Origin: Magnaporthiopsis rhizophila
Lineage: Eukaryota; Ascomycota; Sordariomycetes; Magnaporthales; Magnaporthaceae
Assembly (NCBI GenBank): GCA_003049465.1
Contig: PYSS01000020.1
Location: forward strand, 295,332-359,331
Length of the DNA: 64,000 nt
Direction of reading: 5' to 3'
The notes beneath the pieces are model-generated. The model was not told the origin of the DNA and did not search any database. It saw only the letters and a list, made by a program, of their open reading frames with translations. The translations under genes were made by a program, and so were the position numbers. Shown here in pieces: positions 23,937 to 35,479 of the stretch (position 1 is the stretch's first letter; each line of letters opens with the position of its first letter).

Positions 23937-26163
23937 CCGGTCGATTCAAGCACAAAACTAAGCCCTACTATCGGACTCGTATTCCTGTTGCCGTGCAATA
24001 AAGCATGCAAAGAGAGCATGGAATATGGACATGTAAAGCATGGAATATGGACCATGGAGCAAACCATGGGGTAAACCATGAAAACAGACGGAAATGATGT
24101 CTAAGCGTATCCGGGTCGACCTACCAGGGGAGCAGAAGCGCCAAAGCACCATTCCCGTTTCGTCCCGAAATGATACATATAAGTTGGAATACAAATAGGT
24201 GGAAGGGTTGGGCGTAGTAGACGGCCGTTGGATGGCCGGGAAAGGGTTGACTGGGAGCGGAGGCGTCCGTCCAGGGAATCTCGTTGCAATGAATCCTACC
24301 ATCCTCAATGCTCGACCGGTTGGCCCGTTTGTCCCTGTTCTCTCACCGCTCCCCATTTGACACAACCTCTGTGTTACGCGGAGGGTTGCGTTGGAGGAAC
24401 ATGCAAAGTTCTGAACCGGAAAGGGCGGAGAAAAACAGCGGACAAATGGGAAGTGAACTTAAAGCCTGCCCTCCCCTCTTGCCCATGCGTGCAGGGATGC
24501 AGATGCAACTGTGCGCTGCAGTCTCCCTCCAGGCAGTGCCAAGTTTGGGAATGGTATTCGTCGGCTTTTCGTCAGCTTGCGTGGCATGGCCTTCCGACAA
24601 CTGCCGTCGAAGGAGGGACATCGGTGGTACGCAGTCACACAACTCTAGTGTACATAGAAAACGCTTGTTTTGGGGTTGATTTTTTAGTAATCCGACTTGC
24701 CAAGAAACATTTCGTTCTTGATAAGTCGAAGAAGTGGAAGAGGTGGCGCTGATTCCGATGGCTGATTCGACATTCGACCGCTAGGTGTAAGCCACCTCCG
24801 GCGATCCACCAGCTGTTGGGACTTGACGTCAAAAAGTTGGCAGCAGCGTCCGCTCCCACCGTCTCTGCAAGGCACCACCCAAGCACGCCAGCACCAGGCC
24901 CCTTTTGTGGGGCATGGCGGGGTGGCAGTTCCCATGCACCGACGATGTGCAGCGCTGGTCCGTGATCGACCCCACCGCGTTTCCATGCTCCACGAAGCCT
25001 ACAGTAGTTCCATCATCCAGCCGGGAATTCCAGCACGCCGGAATGCTAGCTGCTATGATGGCTGCTGTTTCCTCATCTGCTGTGTGGACGCAGTATAAGG
25101 TGGGGAGGACTGAAAGGGCTTGGTAATTGGCGAGACAAGATTGGGGTGCGTGCGCCTAAGGACGGCCTCCTTTTTCGGGCAAAGCCGACCAGGCCCCTGG
25201 TCATGCCATTCCAGAGCCTTTCCGCCCCTGTCTCTGCTCCTCCTGGGATTAGATTTTAGATTTTCTGGAGAGCCGAATGCGCCGCACGAGATCAAGAGGC
25301 TGTCTGGACAGCGACAGGCATGTTTTTTTTCCCTCCTCCTCCAGCAGGGCCACAGAGAGGCACACAACAGATCAGATAATACGCGACCGACCGAGACCTG
25401 ACCGACCCCAGCTGCCACCAACCGCTGTTGCTCCTCATGCTTCTGCTATCTTAGCCCCCACGCGCGTCACACCCGTGCCTGCGGTCCCGCCCCAACAAGT
25501 CAAGTCTTGACGTACGACCAGACAACGATCAGACCGACCTGCTTCGTCTTACTACCAGCGCGCATCCACAGATCCCTTTTACCGTGCCCTCCCTTCTTTC
25601 CCAGCCAGGCGCCTGTCCTCACAGCCATTCTTGTCTACGTTCTCTGTTCATCTTGCGCCTCGTCGCCCCAGTGTCGTCCGAGACAAAAGATTCCCGCGCT
25701 CGACCCATACATGTATAGACTTTGGGCTGCCCGTTTCTGATCCTTGGCCAGTAGGTCACTTCGCCCAATTGTCCACAAATCATTCCAACAACGTCTCCCG
25801 GTCCCCGACTCTTTGTCTGGGATCCCTTAGCTTCCCGGCACCGACCGCCCGAACCTGAGTAAGTACATAGGTAAACTTCCGGTATATGGACCTTCTCCCT
25901 CCCAGTCTACTCGAAGCTACGTCAAGGTTGCAGCTTCAAGAGGTTATCTTGTTCCAATTATCTGTCACGAGCCCAACTAACACAGGAGGTCTCCCCCTGA
26001 ACAGTACGCGTCCTTACCCAGACAACGGGTCTCCTCGACTTTCTCCACAGTCACTCACTCCCCCTTATCACCTCCAAAGCCGAACATCTTCGCCAGTGAT
26101 TCACCCATAATATTACCCGCCTATACGAACAGACCTAGCCGGACGCCCTCAGCACCAGCGACT
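23937..26163. promoter_or_regulatory. Long 5' region of mevalonate kinase
   Basis: About 2.2 kb with no supported gene. The last kilobase is CT-rich and contains many short upstream ATG frames, as expected for a long fungal 5' leader. A 174-codon frame at 24228-24752 is cysteine- and arginine-rich without domains and I do not accept it. Confidence 0.5.
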
Positions 26164-27748
26164 ATGAGTGGAACTAACGGACTCCACGCCGCCGTGGATG
26201 GCCTTCATATAAACGGAAACGGCAACGGCCACGTCACTATTAACGGAAACGGAACCAACGGCACACTGAGGGTCAGGATGGCGAGGAAACAGTCCAGCCC
26301 CATGCAGCCGGCCTTCATGGTCTCGGCGCCGGGGAAGGTTATCGTGTGGGGAGAGCACTCAGTGGTGCACGGCAAGGTAACGCCCGTCCCCCCCGCAAAA
26401 TATGGAAGCTGGTGCTACTCGTGCCCGTGGTTCGCTCTGCTGACTCGTCCCGCGCCGGCCCCAGGCTGCCATCGCCGCCACCATAAACCTGAGGTCATAT
26501 CTGCTGGTGACCTCACTATCCAAGTCGAAGAGAACGGTGACGCTCACGTTTCCCGACATCGATCTGGTACACACGTGGAACATCGACGACCTGCCATGGT
26601 CAACATTTTCGCAGCCGGCCAAGAAGAAGTCGTACTACAGCCTAGTCACGGCACTCGACGACGACCTCTTGGCCGCAATACAGCCGCACCTGACATGCAT
26701 TTCGCCCGGCAAGCCTGAGGCAGAGCGCAAGGTGCACATCAACTCGGCCACCGCGTTCCTCTACCTCTTCCTCTCGCTGGGCTCCCAGGCTTTCCCCGGC
26801 TGCATCTACACTCTTCGTTCCACAATACCCCTCGGCGCCGGTCTGGGTTCCAGCGCCTCCATCGCGGTGTGTCTGTCGACTGCGCTCCTGCTGCAGCTGC
26901 GGACGCTTTCGGGCCCGCACCCGGACCAGCCGACCGAGGAGGCGCAGCTCCAGATCGAACGCATAAACAGGTGGGCCTACGTCGCCGAAATGTGTATACA
27001 CGGCAACCCTTCGGGCGTGGACAACACCGTCTCGACGCAGGGAAAGGCCGTCATGTTCCAGCGCACCGACTACAACAGCCCGCCATCCGTCAGGCCGCTC
27101 TGGGACTTCCCGGAGCTGCCGCTGCTTCTTGTGGACACCAAGCAGGCCAAGTCGACGGCGCATGAGGTGGCAAAGGTGAAAAAGCTCAAGGACGCGCATC
27201 CCAAGCTGGTGGGGACCATCCTGGACGCCATGGACCGCGTGACCCAGAACGCCCTGACGCTCGTAAGCGAAGACGATTTCGACAGCAAAGAGCCTGAGTG
27301 CCTAAACAAGGTGGGCGAGCTCATGACCATCAATCACGGCCTGCTCGTGTCCCTGGGCGTGTCGCATCCGCGTCTGGAGCGCGTGCGCGAGCTCGTCGAT
27401 CACGAGGGGATCGGGTGGACCAAGCTCACGGGCGCCGGTGGTGGCGGCTGCTCCATCTCGTTGATCCGCCCAGGCGCGTCCAGGGAGAAGCTGGAGCGGC
27501 TGCAAGAGCGTCTCGAGGAGGAGGGCTACGAGGCGTTCAGGACCACACTTGGCGGCGACGGCGTCGGTGTGCTCTGGCCGGCGCTGCTGCGGAACGGCAT
27601 GGACGAGGACGATGATGGCGGCATGGAGATCGACATGGAGAAGTTTCTCAACGCCGACGGCACCGAGGGCGTCGAGCGCCTTGTCGGCGTCCACGGCGGC
27701 GGCGGCGAGCGGGAAGGTTGGAAGTTTTGGAGGGTTGGGACCCAATGA
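26164..27748 (+). CDS. erg12: Mevalonate kinase
   Basis: Two exons, 26164-26376 and 26465-27748, give 498 residues. The GHMP-kinase motifs are all present: APGKVIVWGEHSVVHGK at the exon 1 end, the ATP-binding PLGAGLGSSAS loop (about 192-202), HGNPSGVDN (250-258), and the C-terminal TGAGGGGC loop (393-400). It phosphorylates mevalonate to 5-phosphomevalonate in the isoprenoid pathway that feeds sterols, ubiquinone and prenyl groups. Residues 10-35 are an Asn/Gly-rich low-complexity leader before the domain, and the C-terminus adds an acidic Gly-rich tail of about 60 residues beyond most orthologues. The junction is fixed because it joins HGK to AAIAATINLRSY. A tandem neighbour is ram2, which uses the pathway's farnesyl product. 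Confidence 0.96.
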
Positions 27749-28545
27749 GTGTTGTTTCTATTGCAAATTGGAACGAGACCGCTACTAATTTCTAACATTG
27801 GCCGAGGTATGTGGCAATGCCAGGCAAGCTGGCTAGCAGGCGTGGACGGATTCCATGGTTTGGCCAAGGAGAAGCATCGAAGATGGAGGTCGAAGGGAGC
27901 AGATCAAAAAGGCGATGAGACGAGGAGCAGGAGTGATTTTTGACGGGCTTCCAGCATCAAACTTTATAACTCCTTTCTGTTCTTGTCTCTACTACTATTT
28001 ACAACCCTTAGATAATCGCAGTGATGCTGGAGCCACGTCCGGGCGTCTGTACGAAGCAAAATATGTGCACAGTTATCATGTCGTCTTGTGGCAAAGTGAG
28101 TGAGCGAGAGTGCGGACACAGTAATGCCTAGCTGGGGATTATAGGCCCTTGATAGTTTTCCTCAATTGGTGTGCACAGCAGGGAGCTGTGCCGCCCCTGA
28201 ACGGGGCGATTGACTGTCGGTTGCGGAGGCTGCTTTAGTATTGTCCTTCTCGGCTTTGGTATTGTTCTCAGCCTCGAGGGGCGAGCTCCTTTGTCGGGCG
28301 ATGTCTTGGCGGCGGAGATCAAGAGCGGTGGGTCGAACTGCCCCGCATCCGTCGTCTCGACCTCCTAGCTCGGCGGCGGGAAGCTCTCTCCACACGCCTC
28401 GTGCCAGCACCCCAGGCCGCCTCCCTTGATCGCCGCAACCCAAGTCATTCGAGGAAAATCCCCCCCCACCTACCCGACCTGTCCTAACCTCGTCGAGAGA
28501 GAGGACAGGCGGACCCAAATCCGACGAAGCAACAAAGGGGAAACA
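27749..28545. other. Intergenic erg12 / ram2
   Basis: 3' flank of erg12 and promoter of ram2. The large minus-strand frame that enters here (28162-29139) is antisense to ram2 exon 2 and is a GC-rich shadow. Confidence 0.6.
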
Positions 28546-30370
28546 ATGCCGCCGAAAAAGGCAGCTGCCAAGGCCAAAGAAGCAGAAAGTGAGTACTGCT
28601 CCTCCTTCCCTCGAGAAAATATCCCCTACTCCGCGCCCTCCTACGCTCTCCTCTTCCCCTCGCTCAACCTCCGTCACAAAACCCTCCTCGGCTGACCGGA
28701 CAACGCGACCCCTCCCCCTGCCACTAGAAGCGAAAGCAGCGCCGCCGCCCCCACCCCCGCCGAGCACGGTAAACGAGCGGAGCAGACAGCGATACGAAGC
28801 CGCGAACCCGCTAGACGAGACGCTCCGCAAGGTCGGCATCAGCGGCCTCACGCCGGAGCAGCGGCAGACGTGGGCGAACATCAAGTACGCGCGCGACACG
28901 CTCGCCGACAGCAACAACCACGGCAGCGGCGGGAGGAAGCACAGCCAGCTCGGCAACAAGGCCCAGCGCGAGATCTGGCGCTCCTTCAACGAGTCCGGGC
29001 TCCCGCTCCGCGCCCTACGAAAGCCGACCCGCTGGGGGTCCGCCGTTGGCGAGCTCTCGCCGGACCAGTTCCGCGCCCGCGCCGACCGCCGCCTCCATCT
29101 GACGGCGCTACAGGTCGAGCACCGCGCCTTCTTGGACAAGCGAGAACGTGCCGCTACGGCTGCCGACCCGTCCCAAACAGCGCCCTCCGAAGCCGAGGTC
29201 GACGAGGAGAGGAGGCGCCGAAAAGAGATGGCCAGGCTGAGGGAGGAGCTCTATGGGGAGACGACGGGGCCGCTGGCAAGCGACCCGGCGTGGGACGATG
29301 TCGTGCCCATTCCGCTCGTCGAGCCCGAGGGCGCCCTGGCGGCCATCAACTACTCGGACGAGTACTCTGAAGGTGGGTTTACAAAGATGACCGAGAGATT
29401 TTCGCTGCTCGTGTGCGCGCGCACATGATTGGCTGACCTCGTCGAAAACTGGGTGCGCGCAGCTATATCATACCTTCGGGCAGTCATGGCAAACAAGGAG
29501 TACTCGCCGCGGTGCCTCAAGCTGACGGAGCACGTCATCGCCATGAACCCGGCGCACTACACCGTCTGGCTGTACCGCTTCTCCATCGTGCAGGCGCTCG
29601 CGATCCCGATCCCGGACGAGATGGAGTGGCTCAACACGGTGGCGCTCGAGCACCTCAAGAACTATCAGATCTGGCACCACCGCAACCTGCTCATCGAGGC
29701 GTACCACCCGACCATCGCGGCCGACGGCGGAGCGGTGGCGCGCCTGGCGGCGTCGGAGCGCGCCTTCATCGCGGTCATGCTGCGCGAGGACACCAAGAAC
29801 TATCACGTCTGGTCCTACCGCCAGTTCCTGGTGCGCCGGCTGGGCATCTGGCGCGATCCGGAGGAGATGGCGTCCGTCGAACGGCTCATCAGGGACGACG
29901 TGCGCAACAACTCGGCCTGGGCCCACCGCTTCTTCCTCGTCTTTTCCGACCCGGACGCCTCCACCGAAGGGTCGCACTCGACCGAGCCCGACCCGGCCGT
30001 CCCCGCCGACGTCATCGACCGCGAGGTGGCCTACGCGCGCGCCGGCATCGAACTCGCGCCCCAGAACCAGAGCCCCTGGAACTACCTCCGCGGCGTGCTG
30101 GTCAAGGGGTCTCGCCCCCTGTCGACGGTCGAGGATCTCGTGCGGACGCTGGTCGCGGACCTGGGAGACGGGGACAAGGAAGAGGTCAAGAGCACGCACG
30201 CGCTCGACCTGCTCTCCGAGATCTATGTCGAGAAGGGCGACAAGGACGCGGCCGCGCTCTGCCTGGACCGCCTGGGCGACAAATGGGACCGCATACGCAA
30301 GGGGTACTGGGACTGGAGGAAACGGACGCTGCTGGAAGAGGGGGGTGAGATGAGGATCCCCGTCAGATAG
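28546..30370 (+). CDS. ram2: Protein farnesyltransferase / geranylgeranyltransferase type I, alpha subunit
   Basis: Three exons (28546-28588, 28728-29372, 29463-30370) give 531 residues. The C-terminal 325 residues are the alpha-alpha superhelix: DPAWDDVVPIP, then prenyltransferase-alpha repeats with NPAHYTVWLYR, LKNYQIWHHR, DTKNYHVWSYR, DVRNNSAWAHR and NQSPWNYLR. The alpha subunit is shared by farnesyltransferase and geranylgeranyltransferase I and binds the prenyl donor with a beta subunit. Before the domain lies an unusual N-terminal region of about 200 residues: a Lys/Ala start, a poly-Pro run, a conserved-looking block with LDETLRKVGISGLTPEQR and PLRALRKPTRWGSAVGEL, and a charged helix. 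Yeast and animal subunits are 316-380 residues. Phase and reading frame support translation of the extension as part of the same protein. Cytosolic. Confidence 0.93.
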
Positions 30371-30850
30371 CAGGAGCTGTCTAGGTATTCTTCTTTGTCG
30401 CTTCATTGGTTTCACCGGTTTCCGTAATGCCAGGTATCACGTTTTCCGGGAATTCGGTTTCGAAAAGGTAATGCTGCATTCTCTGTTTCCGTTTTTAGGC
30501 ACACCAGACGGGGAATGCGAGTGGGCAGTGATTACTTTTGTTTTTGTTAGGGCAAAGAACTTTAGATAGTATAATCTGGAGACTTGGGCGTTTCGCTGGC
30601 ATCGATGTGTCAAGGTGATAGCCCGGGGTGCGGTGGTTAGCTACCCCTGAGCTGCCATAGTGAGGGCAGGAGTTGGCGCCCCTGAACAGAGAGATGGCAT
30701 TATGCATCACAACCACGCATGACGCCCATTTCGCCATCTTAGTTAGAATGTGATTTTTCATTTTGTCGTTGCTTGTCGTAATGTTTTATATATCGAAACC
30801 GTAGGATTAGGCTAGGTAGCATGCCGAGTAGAAATCCTCCTTCACCCCCA
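30371..30850. other. Convergent 3' flanks of ram2 and mtr2
   Basis: No gene seen. A CTAGGTA motif lies just after the ram2 stop. Confidence 0.6.
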
Positions 30851-31522
30851 TCACATGGCGCGGTAGTTCTGGCTCAGGACCAAGAACCGCTTCGCGTTCC
30901 GCGGGGCCTTGGGGCCCATGGACTCCCAGTTTGGCACCAGCACAAAGACCTCGGTGAAGGGCCTCCGGGGCGCGTCCTTGTCGGTGCCGAACTGGACGGC
31001 GCCGTTGACCATGGCCATGATTGAGACCTTTGCGTCGCGGGCCGACGATGAGCCACGGTTCTGCTGCTGCTGCTGCTGCTGCTGCTGTTGGGTTAGGACG
31101 TCCGCGGGGCAGGCGACGAGAAAGTTGGGGTTGAGCACGTGCGCGTCGAAGCCCTCGACGTCGTACTTGACGCGGCTGCCGTTGGCCTGCGTCTCGAGCA
31201 GCCGCTCCAGCTCGGCCGGGTTCTTGACCACCAGGCCGTTGACGCTAATGTCGGCGGTTATGCTGGCGGCCGAGTAGCTGGGGCTGCCGTTGACGTAGAA
31301 GCTCTGCAGCGGCTTGCGGTCGCTGGCGGTTGTGTAGTACCAGTCGATGAAGGCCTGGGCACCTGTTTTTGTTACTATCTTTTCGTCTTAAAGGTTGTGT
31401 GTTTTGCTCTTCCCTCTCGGTCCTATTCACGAAAAAGAAAGATGTGTGCCGACTGGATGTTTGCCTGCCTGCTTACCTTCGGCTGCGGTCTTGACCTCGA
31501 TATCTTCGGCTGTGCCAGCCAT
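30851..31522 (-). CDS. mtr2: NTF2-like mRNA export factor, Mtr2-type
   Basis: Two exons, 31522-31477 and 31362-30851, give 185 residues, the size of Mtr2. The product starts MAGTAEDIEVKTAAEGAQA, then has an NTF2-like fold pattern: FIDWYYTTA, LQSFYVNGSPSYS, a central DVEGFDAHVLNPNFLVACPADVL strand pair, and a C-terminal FTEVFVLVPNWES...RFLVLSQNYR. In yeast Mtr2 pairs with Mex67 to carry mRNA through nuclear pores. A run of ten glutamines coded by CAG repeats (residues 107-116) sits in a loop between two strands. Assignment rests on overall pattern and size; another small NTF2-like protein is possible. The gene is divergent from the mitochondrial methionyl-tRNA synthetase gene, 527 bp away. Confidence 0.72.
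31062..31088 (-). repeat. CAG triplet repeat (poly-Gln) within mtr2
   Basis: A nearly pure CTG/CAG run coding for ten Gln residues on the minus strand; one CAA codon ends the run. Coding triplet repeats of this kind vary in length between strains. Confidence 0.85.
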
Positions 31523-32049
31523 GGTGAGGGCTGCTCTTTCTCACGTCGGGAAGCCCCCGCGCCGCCCCCTTTGGCTCCTGTTTATCGTAACTTGTTAAAC
31601 CCGCCGTTCGCAGACAGAGATGTGCCAGTTTGAGGGTGTGTATAATGAGTGAGGCAGGCTTACAGTGGCCTTGCCGCCAAGCAAATACGGAGCGTCACGG
31701 GCAGTCAAAAGCTGCTCGGATTGAAAACGCCCGGAGATGGAACGGCGACAAGAAGAGCCCCGAGATGAAGATATACGCTCGGTTAGAGCCCGCCCTCTCA
31801 ACCAAGTCAAAGTCGCAGCTCGTTTGTTTGTTATATGTAAAGGAAATGCAGCCTGGACGCTCGCTAGCTCGTTCATTGAGTGGAGCCGTTGGCCTACACA
31901 GTGATCTGCCAAGCCAATTCGCACAGTAGCCATCCCCATAATATTTTTCTGCCCTGCCGTCATAGCTTCTTGTCCCGCGTCTGGTTATTTCGAGCTCGGA
32001 GCTTCTATTTCCACGCATATTGCGCCGGTCGACCAGCACGCGGCTCGAA
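31523..32049. promoter_or_regulatory. Divergent promoter region, mtr2 / msm1
   Basis: 527 bp between divergent start codons of a nuclear mRNA export factor and a mitochondrial tRNA synthetase. No coding sequence supported and no element identified. Confidence 0.5.
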
Positions 32050-33999
32050 ATGCAGCGGATATTGCTGTCGAGGATACGACAGCTCTCGCGTCTGCCTCCT
32101 GCCTCGGCGTCCCCGCTCTCATCTCGATGGGTTTGCGCAGCTTGTGAGCGCCGCGGGGCCGTCTGGCGGCGCTTGGCCAGCACCACCACGCCACAACAGC
32201 CCGCGACACAAGCAGCAAATGCGACTCCCCAGAAGCCCTACTATGTGACGACGCCTATCTTCTATGTCAACGCCTGTACGTGAGGTAGGCCTCGAAATCG
32301 ACCGGCCGCACCGCCGCCATGTCTCTGACATCGACCTGCCCTCCCCCGCAGCCCCCCACATCGGCCACATGTACACCATGGTCCTCGCCGATGTCCTCAA
32401 AAGGTACCGGGTGCTCCGAGGCGAGCGAGCGCTTCTTTGCACCGGCACCGACGAGCATGGCACCAAGATCCAGCGCGCGGCCGCCCAGAGCGACATGGAA
32501 CCCAAGCAGCTCTGCGACGCCAACTCGGCCGTCTTCGCCGACCTCGCCCAGACCTCCCACATCGACAACGATTTCTTCGTCCGCACCACCGACGAGGGCC
32601 ACAAGGACGCCGTGCGCTACTTCTGGGACACGCTCGTGCGTCGCGGCCACATCTACGAGGACAAGCACGCGGGCTGGTACTGCGTCAGCGACGAGACATT
32701 CTACCCCGAGTCCCTGATCGAGAAGCACATGGACCCCGTGACGGGCAAGGTGTTCTTGGCCTCCAAGGAAAGCGGCGGCGCCGTCGAGTGGGTCGAGGAG
32801 AAGACGTACCAGTTCCGAATGACGGCGTTCCGGGACCGCCTGTTGGACTGGTACAAGGAGAATCCGGACTGGGTCGTCCCGCACACGCGGATGCTCGAGG
32901 TCGAGGACTGGGTCCGCAACAACCTCGAGGACCTCTCCGTCTCGCGGCCCGTGAGTCGCCTCAGCTGGGGCATCCCCGTGCCCGACGACCCCAGCCAGAC
33001 CATCTACGTCTGGCTCGACGCCCTAGTTAACTACATCACCAGGGCCGGCTACCCGGGCTGGGCTCCTGGGCGCGAGAGCGAGGGCGGCTGGCCGGCCGAC
33101 ATCCACGTCGTCGGCAAGGACATCATACGCTTCCACTGCGTCTACTGGCCTGCGCTGCTCATGGCCGCGGACCTGCCGCTGCCCCGCAAGGTGCTCACGC
33201 ACGGCCACTGGACGCTCGGCCACCGCAAGATGTCCAAGTCGGTGGGCAACGTGGTCAACCCGTTCCTAGCCATGGACCGGTTCGGCGTCGACGCCGTCCG
33301 CTTCTTCCTGCTGTCGCCGGGCAGCATCAGCGACGACGCCGACTACAGCAACGAGCTGGTAGCGGACAAGTACAAGAAGCAACTCCAGTTCGCGCTGGGG
33401 AACCTGCTCGGCCGCGTAACCCGGCCTAAGCTCTGGAATGTTCGGGAGAGAGTCGCTCGCGCCTGCGCACATCCGGCCGACTCCAGCCTACCGTCGCAAC
33501 ACGAAGTTTTGACCAAGCTTCCTGGGGCTGTGGAGAAGCACTTTGAGCAACCTGAACCGTCGCGAGCGCTGCGTGAGATTATGGGTGTCGTCATGCAGGT
33601 GAGAAGGAGAGATATCCTCCTCGCCTTACTTTGCCCCTTGTTTCCACTTTGTCCGGCTGCTAACATGCCGTGAATGAATCAAAACAAAAGACCAACAAGT
33701 TCATCGCCGACACGGTCCCCTGGGATATGGCCAAGCACCCGGACGACGCGGACAAGCAGAAGCAACTAACGGCAACCATCTTTTACTGCGCCGAGGCGCT
33801 GAGGATCTGTGGAATTCTGCTGCAGCCTTTCATGCCAACGAAGTCTGCCGAGCTCTTGGACGTATTGGGCGTGCATCAGTCCCGGAGGACGTGGGCGTAC
33901 GTCGACGTCGGGGCTGACTCGGAATACGGTACGGCGTTCCGGAACCCCGGCGAAGGTGCCTTTGAAAGCCTGTTTCCGCCGCTCCCAGTGGAGAAGTGA
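32050..33999 (+). CDS. msm1: Mitochondrial methionyl-tRNA synthetase
   Basis: Three exons (32050-32275, 32352-33598, 33691-33999) give 593 residues. The N-terminal 60 residues are Arg/Ser/Ala-rich with few acids (MQRILLSRIRQLSRLPPAS), a mitochondrial presequence. The class I signature is SPHIGH (76-81), rebuilt across intron 1 from YYVTTPIFYVNA, and the KMSKS loop lies at 368-372. GTDEHGTK and VWLDALVNYIT are MetRS-specific; the C-terminal anticodon-binding helical domain includes NKFIADTVPWD and LLQPFMPTKSAELLDVLG. There is no zinc knuckle and no C-terminal tRNA-binding fusion, as in the organellar/short bacterial type. It charges mitochondrial tRNA-Met. Exon 3 is placed by an AAAAG acceptor that restores FIADTVPWD in frame. 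Confidence 0.95.
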
Positions 34000-34323
34000 A
34001 TTCGTTGTGCGGCTGTCGAAGGCCAGACTAGAAGAGCGAGGCAGGCGCATCGCCATTTTGCTGGTGTCCAAAACTTGCTCGAGGGGTAATTCAATGAAAG
34101 GAGACATCTACTTGTAACTGGGAAAGGTGGCCGTCTAAATATAATAAACGGATGACGCTGTGTCAGAAAAGAAATCTATGGTACAAAATCTTGGGGCCAA
34201 TGTGTCGACCTTTGGTTCTTAGCCAATGGTGAGCGATTTCCGCCGGCATAACTCTTCATGCTTGACTCTAGAGCGGCATCACACCCCGCAGCACCGTACT
34301 TTCGGCGGAGGTTGCAGCTCACA
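34000..34323. other. Intergenic msm1 / NAT9-like gene
   Basis: Short tandem spacer; nothing recognised. Confidence 0.6.
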
Positions 34324-35209
34324 ATGAAGCTCAACGAGAACACAGGTAAAGCGCCCTACAAGCAAGCAGTATTATATCAACTCTTGACGCTGCTGACACT
34401 AAACCACACTACAGCCGTCTCGACGGCCCACGTTCTGCTGGTCCCTTACGACCGACACCATGTCCTGACGTATCATCAGTGGATGGAAGACCCGGTTAGT
34501 CTTTGGTCTATCTTTTTTTTTTCCCTCCCTTCTCTTGCCGCATCCCATCCCTGTGCCAGTATAATCACAGCTAACGTCCACCGGCCAGGCAATCCGTGAA
34601 GCCACCGCCTCAGACCGCCTCACGCTCGCTGCCGAGCACGAGAACCAGGCGTCGTGGCGCGCCTCGCACGACAAGCTTACCTTTATCATCTGCCAGCCCG
34701 CGCCGTCGCCATCGCCGGTACAGTCGGGCGTGGACGACGCGCCCGCGCGCATGGTGGGCGACATCAACCTGTTCCTCTACCCTTATGACGATGACAACGA
34801 CGAGGCGACGGTAGGGTGCTACGTCGCAGAAGTGGGCGTCATGGTCGCCGCGCCCGAGCACAGAGGGAAAGGCATCGGCACCGCGGCGGTCGCGGCATTT
34901 TTGCACTATGTGCGGTTGAATTTGGAGGGTATCTTGACGGAGTATGTCGAGGGGTCGGGCACCGCCGCAGTTACTACCGCTACTACCGCTACTACTACGG
35001 CAGCACTCAAGCTCTTCATGGTCAAGATCAAGGTCGAGAACGACGCCAGCATCACGCTTTTCAGTCGCCTGGGCTTCGAGCAGGACGGGCCCGTCAACTA
35101 CTTTGGCGAGATCAAGATGGTGCTGCGCGATGTCGACGGTGTGGACGCAGGGCCGCCTCCGCCCGGGTACCAGGAGGTTGAGTACCACCGCTCGGTTGCC
35201 GCTGCATGA
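34324..35209 (+). CDS. NAT9-type GNAT acetyltransferase
   Basis: Three exons (34324-34345, 34415-34494, 34589-35209) give 240 residues. The start MKLNENTAVSTAHVLLVPY, then YHQWMEDPAIREATASDRLTL and ENQASWRASHDKLTFI, is the N-terminal pattern of the NAT9 family. The GNAT acetyl-CoA loop is seen at EVGVMVAAPEHRGKGIGTAA, and the final strands at NDASITLFSRLGFEQ. NAT9 proteins acetylate unknown substrates; fly NAT9 stabilises microtubules. A Thr/Ala-rich insertion coded by ACT/ACC repeats (about 34974-35001) lies between the acetyl-CoA helix and the last strands. All splice phases fit. It reads toward the serine dehydratase gene and converges with it 270 bp away. Confidence 0.88.
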
Positions 35210-35479
35210 TCTAGTCTCGGCGGCAAAAAAAAGTTATAGGTTCCATGCACGTCGGTGCCAAACAGATGCCGTCTCTATGGTTTTTACATCTCATGTCTAG
35301 ACCAGAATAACGAGGATTTTTTTTCTATAAGAGATCCTGATGAAGCGCCCCAACGCCAAAAGCTCTACCCAAAACGCAAGACCAGAAATAAACTGCTCAG
35401 TCGTGCCAGAATTCCATCGCCAAGGGAAATTCTGGGCACTTGGAAATGACAAAATTTACGAAAAGGAAAGAGTGCGACC

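Noticed and set aside
24228..24752. 174-codon plus-strand frame upstream of erg12
   Set aside because: No domain, odd Cys/Arg content, and lies in probable promoter DNA.
28162..29139. 325-codon minus-strand frame
   Set aside because: Antisense shadow of ram2 exon 2; the plus strand has the clear protein.
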